Part shown: positions 6,011-10,190 of the stretch, one piece after another
Position numbering within the stretch: position 1 is the first letter of the stretch
Layout of the letters: every line of letters starts with the position of its first letter
The notes under the pieces: model-generated
Database searches by the model: none
Seen by the model: only the letters and a program-made list of their open reading frames with translations
What the model was told of the DNA's origin: nothing
Made by a program: the position numbers and the translations under genes
Origin: Methanolinea sp. UBA477
GTDB taxonomy: Archaea; Halobacteriota; Methanomicrobia; Methanomicrobiales; Methanospirillaceae
Direction of reading: 5' to 3'
Length of the DNA: 10,190 nt
Assembly: GCA_002509485.1 (NCBI GenBank)
Contig: DAWO01000042.1
Coordinates: forward strand, 1 to 10,190

Positions 6011-6032
6011 CAGGTTATTTCTGAAATTTTTC

Positions 6033-6038
6033 AAAAAA
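6033..6038 (-). terminator. T-run terminator for rps8e
   Basis: On the minus strand this is TTTTTT five bases beyond the rps8e stop codon, the usual archaeal terminator signature. It separates rps8e from the inverted-repeat cluster further downstream. Confidence 0.45.
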
Positions 6039-6042
6039 GAAT

Positions 6043-6420
6043 TTATTCTACAAGATACGCGTTGATCACGCCATCCTGTCCGGGCCTGCTTGCAATTCGG
6101 GCATTTCCCAGTTCAGTCCTGATAAGGGCCCCCTTGGTGAGAAGGTTCCTCCGAACATAGTTGGGATTTGCCACGTTCTGTTCCACGGTCTCGATCTTTA
6201 CCCTCTTTACTTCGCCCGTGGTTTTGTTCGCAACATTGGCAAACAGCGCACGCATCGCACGAACCTTGGTATTCCCGCCGGTTGTCCGGATGATCTTGCG
6301 ACGATCTTCACCGATATGGGTGTCTGCCGGAGCAGACCCGATCTCTGTTCTTCTTTTTCCCTGTGACGGGCGATAACGGCCGCCAGTGGCCTGCCTTACT
6401 GATCTACCTTGCCAGAGCAT
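6043..6420 (-). CDS. rps8e: 30S ribosomal protein S8e
   Basis: The 125-residue product is archaeal S8e, a small-subunit protein. It shows the family's opening MLWQGRSVRQATGGRYRPSQ, the KRRTEIGSAPADTHIGEDRR stretch, the GGNTKVRAMRALFANVANK core and the C-terminal NPNYVRRNLLTKGALIRTE followed by RPGQDGVINAYLVE. Length and termini are normal. The ATG at 6420 is preceded on the minus strand by AGGGGA about seven bases upstream. It lies 91 bases downstream of hypB on the same strand; a TATA-like TTAAATAT at the hypB stop could give it its own start. Confidence 0.97.
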   Translation of the reverse strand: MLWQGRSVRQATGGRYRPSQGKRRTEIGSAPADTHIGEDRRKIIRTTGGNTKVRAMRALFANVANKTTGEVKRVKIETVEQNVANPNYVRRNLLTKGALIRTELGNARIASRPGQDGVINAYLVE

Positions 6421-6504
6421 TTGATTTCCCCTTTTATTCCTCTATGGATTGTTTTCTGCCGGGCTATTACCCTATCAGAGTGCTCACTATATTGCGTTCC
6501 CAGA

Positions 6505-6516
6505 TATTTAATTACT
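6505..6516 (-). promoter_or_regulatory. Probable TATA box for rps8e
   Basis: On the minus strand this reads about TAATTAAATATC and overlaps the hypB stop codon. It would start rps8e mRNA near 6484 with a leader of roughly 65 bases, independent of hypB. Confidence 0.4.
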
Positions 6517-7168
6517 CTGTTTGTGAGAGCAATGCATCGACGATTGCTTCCACGCCTGTACCCTCTTTGAGATTGGTCCTGAATATCTTCATCGAGGGGT
6601 TGTACCGCTTCATATCCGTCTCCATCCGATCGAGATCGGCACCGACGAAGGGGGCGAGATCCACCTTGTTGATCACTCCTATCTGGCAGTCCCGGAACAT
6701 CATCGGATGCTTATTCACCACGTCGTCACCTTCAGTCGAGCTGATCACGACCAGGCGCTTCTCGGCACCAAGACGAAAATCTGTCGGGCAGACCATGTTT
6801 CCGACGTTCTCGATGAAGAGGAGATCAATGGTATCCAGGGGCAGACCCTCGATTGCGTGCTCCACGAGATGCGCATCGAGGTGACATTCTTTCCCGGTGT
6901 TCGCATTCACAGCGGGAATCCCGAGAGCAATGATCCGTTTATAGTCATCGTCTCCGTACACGTCGCCTGCTATGGCGGCAGCCTGAATACCCCTGTCTTT
7001 GAGAAGAGGGACGATCTTCTCGATAAGGGCGGTCTTTCCCGATCCGATTGCACCAAGGAGATCGAATGCCCTGATCCCGTAGGCGCGTAAAGTCAAAGAG
7101 TTGTGCTCTGCAATTTTGTTATTGACGTCGTAAATGTCTTTTTCGATCCTGACGTCGATGTGATGCAT
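6512..7168 (-). CDS. hypB: Hydrogenase nickel-incorporation GTPase HypB
   Basis: The 218-residue product is HypB, the GTPase that works with HypA to insert nickel into [NiFe]-hydrogenases in the cytoplasm. It has Walker A GAIGSGKT (39-46), a switch-region AGDVYGDDD (67-75), and the dimer-interface metal site Cys95-His96 in GKECHLDAH plus Cys127 in ENVGNMVCPTDF. These positions agree with the zinc/nickel site described for the Methanocaldococcus jannaschii protein. The base-specificity motif is NKVD (167-170). It lacks the N-terminal CxxCGC nickel site and the His-rich stretch of some bacterial forms, as is usual in archaea. The ATG at 7168 has no ribosome site but lies about 26 bases from a TATA block, so the mRNA is probably leaderless. 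It is divergent from srp19. Confidence 0.97.
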   Translation of the reverse strand: MHHIDVRIEKDIYDVNNKIAEHNSLTLRAYGIRAFDLLGAIGSGKTALIEKIVPLLKDRGIQAAAIAGDVYGDDDYKRIIALGIPAVNANTGKECHLDAHLVEHAIEGLPLDTIDLLFIENVGNMVCPTDFRLGAEKRLVVISSTEGDDVVNKHPMMFRDCQIGVINKVDLAPFVGADLDRMETDMKRYNPSMKIFRTNLKEGTGVEAIVDALLSQTE

Positions 7169-7191
7169 ACGAATTGTTCGATGGTACAGTG

Positions 7192-7197
7192 TTTATA
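7192..7197. promoter_or_regulatory. Shared TATA block for hypB and srp19
   Basis: TTTATA (TATAAA on the minus strand) is the one clear TATA-like block between the divergent start codons. Its centre is about 26 bases from the hypB ATG and 28 bases from the srp19 ATG, which is the normal TATA-to-start distance on both sides. Neither gene has a Shine-Dalgarno site. Both mRNAs would therefore be leaderless or nearly so. Confidence 0.5.
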
Positions 7198-7222
7198 GGT
7201 TCACTTTCCAACATGTTATACA

Positions 7223-7495
7223 ATGAAGGGTGAACGAATTCTCTATCCCTGTTATTTTGATGCCGGGCTGTTCCGCGATGAGGGGCGAAGGGTGTCAAGA
7301 TCGAAAGCGGTAAAGAATCCGACGATTGCCGATATTGAGCGGGCGACAAAGAAGGCCGGTCTTTCGTTCCGTATCGAACAGAAGCATCATCCCGCATACT
7401 GGTGGAAGAGGGAGGGCCGGCTGGTTGTAAACTGGGATAAGAGCAAGGAAAAACTGTTGAAGTTGGTTGCAGGACACCTTGAGGCCAGGAGATGA
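7223..7495 (+). CDS. srp19: Signal recognition particle protein SRP19
   Basis: The 90-residue product is archaeal SRP19, which binds the tips of helices 6 and 8 of 7S RNA and prepares it for SRP54. Family marks are the opening RILYPCYFDAGLFRDEGRRV, then SRSKAVKNPTIADIERATKK, and the HHPAYWWKREGRLVVNW segment. Length is normal for archaea. The ATG at 7223 lacks a ribosome site and sits at leaderless distance from the TATA block shared with hypB. It ends seven bases before the PHP-family gene, so the two are probably one transcript. Confidence 0.95.
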   Translation: MKGERILYPCYFDAGLFRDEGRRVSRSKAVKNPTIADIERATKKAGLSFRIEQKHHPAYWWKREGRLVVNWDKSKEKLLKLVAGHLEARR

Positions 7496-7501
7496 CCGGG
7501 G

Positions 7502-8146
7502 ATGTATGACCTGCACACGCATACCACCCTGAGTGATGGAGAGATGCTCCCCATGGAGCTTATCAGGAGGATGGCGGTCCTTGGGTATGATACGGTGGCA
7601 GTTACGGACCATGCAGACGGTTCAAACCTGGAGACTTTGCTTGCCGTGCTACCCGGGGTGAGAGAGTCAGCGAATATCTACGGGGTAAGACTCCTCTGTG
7701 GCGTCGAACTCACCCATGTTCCCCCCATCCTGATCCAGGGGATGGCACAAAAGGCAAAGAATCTCGGGGCCGATGTGGTGGTTGTTCACGGAGAGACGCT
7801 CATGGAGCCTGTCGCACCTGGAACCAACCGTACGGCGTGTTCCTGTACCGATGTTGACGTTCTCGCCCACCCTGGTTTGATCACAAGGGATGATGCAATG
7901 CTTGCGGCTGAACACGGTGTCGCACTGGAACTGACCTCGAGAGGAGGCCACAACAGGACAAACGGTCACGTCGCCAACATTGCAAGAGATACAGGGTGCA
8001 CGCTGGTCGTGGATTCTGACGCGCATGCACCACACGATCTCCTGGATAAACGCGCGAAAATTTCTGTTGCCATGGGTGCCGGACTTAAAAAAGACGAATG
8101 TTCACGCGCATTTTCTTTAAATATCGACGAACTGCTCTTCCGATAA
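7502..8146 (+). CDS. PHP-domain phosphoesterase (histidinol-phosphatase-like)
   Basis: The 214-residue product has a PHP domain, a metal-dependent phosphoesterase fold, and belongs to the archaeal group often annotated as histidinol phosphatase-like. Visible metal ligands are His5 and His7 in DLHTHT, Asp12 in SDG, His37 in TDH, Glu69 in CGVELTH, His96 in VVVHGE, His123 in VLAHPG, and Asp173 and His175 in DSDAHA. The full nine-ligand set suggests an active enzyme, unlike the metal-less RNase P subunit Rpp30. The substrate cannot be told from sequence; no histidine genes are nearby. A CSC pair (residues 113-115) just before the seventh ligand is unusual. AGGAGATGA at the end of srp19 serves as ribosome site, indicating a srp19-PHP operon. 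Confidence 0.88.
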   Translation: MYDLHTHTTLSDGEMLPMELIRRMAVLGYDTVAVTDHADGSNLETLLAVLPGVRESANIYGVRLLCGVELTHVPPILIQGMAQKAKNLGADVVVVHGETLMEPVAPGTNRTACSCTDVDVLAHPGLITRDDAMLAAEHGVALELTSRGGHNRTNGHVANIARDTGCTLVVDSDAHAPHDLLDKRAKISVAMGAGLKKDECSRAFSLNIDELLFR

Positions 8147-8258
8147 AATTACTATTTATATCTTTACAACACTTTTATATACTATAACTATCTATATATA
8201 TAGATTACTAAATCATCTGCGCCATTTTTCCAATGGAGATGCAGGATGGGGTTTTATC
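8147..8258 (+). promoter_or_regulatory. Promoter region of gar1-tfb
   Basis: A strongly A/T-rich gap with several TATA candidates, including CTTTTATATAC (about 8172-8182) and CTATATATATAG (about 8192-8203). The second would start RNA near 8222, leaving about 37 bases before gar1, including a weak GGATGGGG ribosome site. No gene fits in it. Confidence 0.5.
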
Positions 8259-8483
8259 TTGAAATCAATTGGTCATGTGATGCATACCGTCGGCAATCGA
8301 CTTCTCGTTGTCAGGTGTGATCCCGCGCACCTCCCACGGATGCATACTGACGTGATTGATAAAAGGATGAAACCTGTCGGCAGGGTTGTGGATGTTTTTG
8401 GAAATGTGTCTGCTCCATGTGCTGCAATTCTCTGCAGGGCAGAGGCACGGGCCGATGCAGGAGAGATGCTGTTTATAAAATAG
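8259..8483 (+). CDS. gar1: H/ACA RNP protein Gar1
   Basis: The 74-residue product matches archaeal Gar1, the subunit of H/ACA guide RNPs that binds the pseudouridine synthase Cbf5 and aids rRNA pseudouridylation and product release. It opens with KSIGHVMHTVGNRLLVVRC, comparable to the family's (M)KxLGxVxHxxxxxLIVR, and has the core KRMKPVGRVVDVFGNVSAP in place of the usual IGxVxDVFGPV. The final residues GEMLFIK match the family end. The start is TTG at 8259; an ATG eight codons in would remove the first beta strand. It sits 12 bases upstream of tfb, a gene pairing seen in many archaea, and probably shares its transcript. Confidence 0.88.
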   Translation: MKSIGHVMHTVGNRLLVVRCDPAHLPRMHTDVIDKRMKPVGRVVDVFGNVSAPCAAILCRAEARADAGEMLFIK

Positions 8484-8495
8484 CGAGGTGTAAAG

Positions 8496-9506
8496 ATGCA
8501 GGAAGTAGAAAAACTAAAAATTCTTCAAAATGAGCGCGAGACTCTTAAACAGCGTTTGAAAGAGCGTGTAAAAGAACACGAGAAGAAAGCCGAGGACCAT
8601 ACCGAGACGGTCTGCCCGGAGTGTGGAAGCCGGCAGCTCGTCCACGATTACGAGCGAGCGGAACTGGTATGCCAGAACTGCGGGCTTGTCATCGATGATG
8701 ATTTCATTGACAGGGGGCCGGAGTGGCGGGCCTTCGACCATGACCAGCGTATGAAGCGTTCCCGTGTGGGCGCACCGATGACCTTTACCATCCATGACAA
8801 GGGTCTTTCCACGATGATCGACTGGAGAAACCGTGACTCGTATGGCCGGGCCATCTCCAGCAAGAACCGGGCGCAACTCTACCGGCTTCGCAAGTGGCAG
8901 CGGCGGATAAGGGTCTCCAATGCCACCGAGAGAAACCTGGCCTTTGCGCTGAGCGAGCTTGACCGTATGGCTTCGGCCCTCGGACTGCCGCGAAACGTCC
9001 GCGAGACCGCTGCGGTTGTGTACCGTGATGCGGTCGACAAGAACCTCATCAGGGGAAGAAGTATCGAGGGTGTCGCTGCAGCTGCGCTCTATGCAGCCTG
9101 CCGGCAGTGCAGTGTACCGAGGACGCTCGACGAGATCGCAGAGGTTTCCAGGGTCTCCAGAAAGGAGATCGGGAGGACGTACCGTTTCATCTCCCGCGAA
9201 CTCGGGCTGAAGCTCCTTCCCACGTCACCGATCGACTACGTTCCCAGGTTCTGCTCGGGGCTGAACCTGAAAGGCGAAGTCCAGAGCAGGGCGGTCGAGA
9301 TCCTCCGACAGGCAGGCGAGCGTGAGCTCACCAGTGGCAGGGGGCCGACCGGCGTGGCCGCCGCGGCCATCTATATCTCCTCGATTCTCGGAGGGGAACG
9401 ACGTACACAGCGCGAAGTGGCAGAGGTCGCCGGTGTGACCGAGGTCACGATCAGGAACCGGTACAAGGAACTTGCCGAGAAACTCGATATCGAGATAATC
9501 CTGTAA
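8496..9506 (+). CDS. tfb: Transcription initiation factor IIB (TFB)
   Basis: The 336-residue product is archaeal TFB, which recruits RNA polymerase to the TBP-TATA complex. The zinc ribbon is at residues 40-62 (CPEC ... CQNC). The B-reader/linker follows (EWRAFDHDQRMKRSRVGAP), then two cyclin-like repeats (about 145-235 and 245-330). The second contains the helix-turn-helix TQREVAEVAGVTEVTIRNRY that reads the BRE. Ahead of the ribbon are about 37 charged residues (MQEVEKLKILQNERETLKQR and on), probably a coiled-coil or long helix. AGGTG lies six to seven bases before the ATG. It is co-transcribed with gar1. Only one TFB gene is visible in this window. Confidence 0.97.
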   Translation: MQEVEKLKILQNERETLKQRLKERVKEHEKKAEDHTETVCPECGSRQLVHDYERAELVCQNCGLVIDDDFIDRGPEWRAFDHDQRMKRSRVGAPMTFTIHDKGLSTMIDWRNRDSYGRAISSKNRAQLYRLRKWQRRIRVSNATERNLAFALSELDRMASALGLPRNVRETAAVVYRDAVDKNLIRGRSIEGVAAAALYAACRQCSVPRTLDEIAEVSRVSRKEIGRTYRFISRELGLKLLPTSPIDYVPRFCSGLNLKGEVQSRAVEILRQAGERELTSGRGPTGVAAAAIYISSILGGERRTQREVAEVAGVTEVTIRNRYKELAEKLDIEIIL

Positions 9507-9646
9507 TCCAAAGGGGTATCATATACATATTCTTTTTTGGCAAGTTTCCCAATCTCGATAGTTCCCGGATTCTTCACATGAAAAAGATCATTTTTCCGAT
9601 CAGTAACAACTATATCCAGACGATAGAAATCTAAGATGTCACATCC
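9507..9646 (-). pseudogene. Possible gene remnant between tfb and tRNA-Ala
   Basis: On the minus strand this 140-base gap reads as natural-looking protein: about ILDFYRLDIVVTDRKNDLFH followed by VKNPGTIEIGKLAKKEYVYD. Codons are A/T-rich, unlike neighbouring genes. There is no proper start (the frame enters from the tRNA) and no end before it runs antisense into tfb, so it can only be a fragment. I cannot name the family. A chance open frame is the alternative. Confidence 0.25.
9533..9538 (+). terminator. T-run terminator for gar1-tfb
   Basis: TTTTTT 26 bases after the tfb stop codon is a plausible archaeal terminator on the plus strand. Confidence 0.4.
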
Positions 9647-9718
9647 GGGCTTGTAGATCAGGGGTAGATCGTTACGTTCGCAACGTAAAGGCCGCGGGTT
9701 CGAATCCCGCCAAGTCCA
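9647..9718 (+). tRNA. tRNA-Ala (CGC)
   Basis: A complete 72-base cloverleaf. The acceptor stem GGGCTTG/CAAGTCC contains the G3-U70 pair that marks alanine tRNAs; the discriminator is A73. The D-stem is GATC/GATC, and the anticodon stem TTACG/CGTAA encloses TTCGCAA (anticodon CGC at 9679-9681). The T-arm is GCGGG-TTCGAAT-CCCGC. CCA is not encoded. An A/T block, ACTATATCC (about 9609-9617), lies at promoter distance upstream. Confidence 0.95.
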
Positions 9719-9774
9719 TGGCAAGGAAGAGGGGTGACCGCGAGGTCGCCCCGGTTCGAAGGGCGATTAGCCCC

Positions 9775-9820
9775 CGGTCCGCAAGAGTAAAGGCCGCGGG
9801 TTCGAATCGCGTCCGGGTGG
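9775..9820 (+). pseudogene. Degenerate tRNA-Ala-derived fragment
   Basis: A 22-base identity (9787-9808 with 9685-9706) repeats the 3' anticodon strand, variable loop and most of the T-arm of tRNA-Ala(CGC). Weaker likeness extends back through the anticodon loop (TCCGCAA versus TTCGCAA). The T-stem has a mismatch, and no upstream strand pairs with the would-be acceptor 3' strand, so it cannot make a full cloverleaf. It may be a decayed tRNA copy or an integration scar. Confidence 0.6.
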
Positions 9821-9948
9821 TTCTATCAGGTGAATATCCTGCCAGACAGACGGATAAAACCCTGTTTTTCATTTGCCTGTTGTTCGATCAGGAAGAGATA
9901 TAAGACCAGAAAAGAAAAATTGTAAAGCGCAAGCCTCTGCGTATACCA

Positions 9949-10020
9949 GGGCTCGTAGATCAGGGGTAGATCGTCACGTTTGCAACGTGAAGGCCACGGG
10001 TTCAAATCCCGTCGAGTCCA
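9949..10020 (+). tRNA. tRNA-Ala (TGC)
   Basis: A complete 72-base cloverleaf. The acceptor stem GGGCTCG/CGAGTCC again has G3-U70 and A73. The D-arm is the same as in the CGC gene, the anticodon stem TCACG/CGTGA encloses TTTGCAA (anticodon TGC at 9981-9983), and the T-arm is CACGGG-TTCAAAT-CCCGTC. CCA is not encoded. It is a close relative of the CGC gene about 300 bases upstream and is not part of an rRNA operon here. Confidence 0.95.
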
Positions 10021-10130
10021 TCTTGTTTTGTGGCAAAATTTCAGGTGACCTGCGCTCACCTTCAGATTCACAGTCATAATTGAGCAATTGGGTATGAGTT
10101 ATGTGAGGACGCCCCGGCGGCGGTTGAAGT

Positions 10131-10167
10131 GACCGAATTGGTATGCAGATAACAATTCGATTCGGTC
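10131..10167. repeat. Hairpin-forming inverted repeat at right edge
   Basis: GACCGAA (10131-10137) pairs with TTCGGTC (10161-10167), and TTG/CAA continues inside past a five-base bulge; alternatively GACCG/CGGTC plus AATTG/CAATT. The loop is GTATGCAGATAA. No reading frame of note covers it. It could belong to a small RNA or to the leader of a gene beyond the window. Confidence 0.4.
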
Positions 10168-10190
10168 TCCCCGCACAAAAAAGCGAGGAG

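Noticed and set aside
9672..10077. Minus-strand ORFs containing FEPAAFTL-type peptides
   Set aside because: These are translations of the T-arms of the tRNA-Ala genes and the tRNA-derived fragment, a well-known source of false protein annotations.
9647..10190. Start of an rRNA operon next to tRNA-Ala
   Set aside because: tRNA-Ala(TGC) is often found between 16S and 23S genes in archaea, but no rRNA sequence is recognisable on either side.

Overview
The window comes from a methanogenic euryarchaeon, most likely of the order Methanomicrobiales. The evidence is archaeal-type information-processing genes (aIF5B, S6e, S8e, SRP19, Gar1, TFB), a HypB hydrogenase-maturation GTPase of the archaeal type, archaeal TATA promoters, Shine-Dalgarno sites matching AGGAGGTGA, and tRNA genes without an encoded CCA. 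It looks like a core chromosomal region. I see no CRISPR array, insertion sequence, intein or rRNA gene.

Layout. The left part (1-2240) holds accessory genes: an AIM24/TIGR00266 protein (minus), a small membrane protein (plus), a doubtful minus-strand ORF, and a secreted Cys-containing protein (minus). A minus-strand tRNA-His(GTG) follows. Next are infB (aIF5B) and rps6e on the plus strand, separated by about 170 bases that can fold into a multi-helix RNA. rps6e converges, with a 5-base gap, on a DUF2240-type gene. Upstream of that gene are a possible small coupled ORF and a cluster of strong inverted repeats (5870-6010). The minus-strand pair hypB and rps8e follows. hypB and srp19 diverge from a short region with a single TATA-like block that could serve both, giving nearly leaderless mRNAs. 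srp19 is followed by a PHP-family phosphatase gene, then gar1 and tfb as a two-gene unit. The right end carries tRNA-Ala(CGC), a degenerate tRNA-Ala-derived fragment, tRNA-Ala(TGC), and a hairpin of unknown role.

How the genes relate. Most of the products serve gene expression: transcription initiation (TFB), rRNA pseudouridylation (Gar1), the small ribosomal subunit (S6e, S8e), subunit joining (aIF5B), decoding (three tRNAs) and protein targeting (SRP19). HypB is the exception; it loads nickel into [NiFe]-hydrogenases, which hydrogenotrophic methanogenesis depends on.

The most unusual items are the structured leader before rps6e, the inverted-repeat cluster at 5870-6010, the shared hypB/srp19 promoter, and a tRNA-His gene that does not encode G-1. 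None amounts to a demonstrated new system. The two non-coding structures are the best candidates for one.
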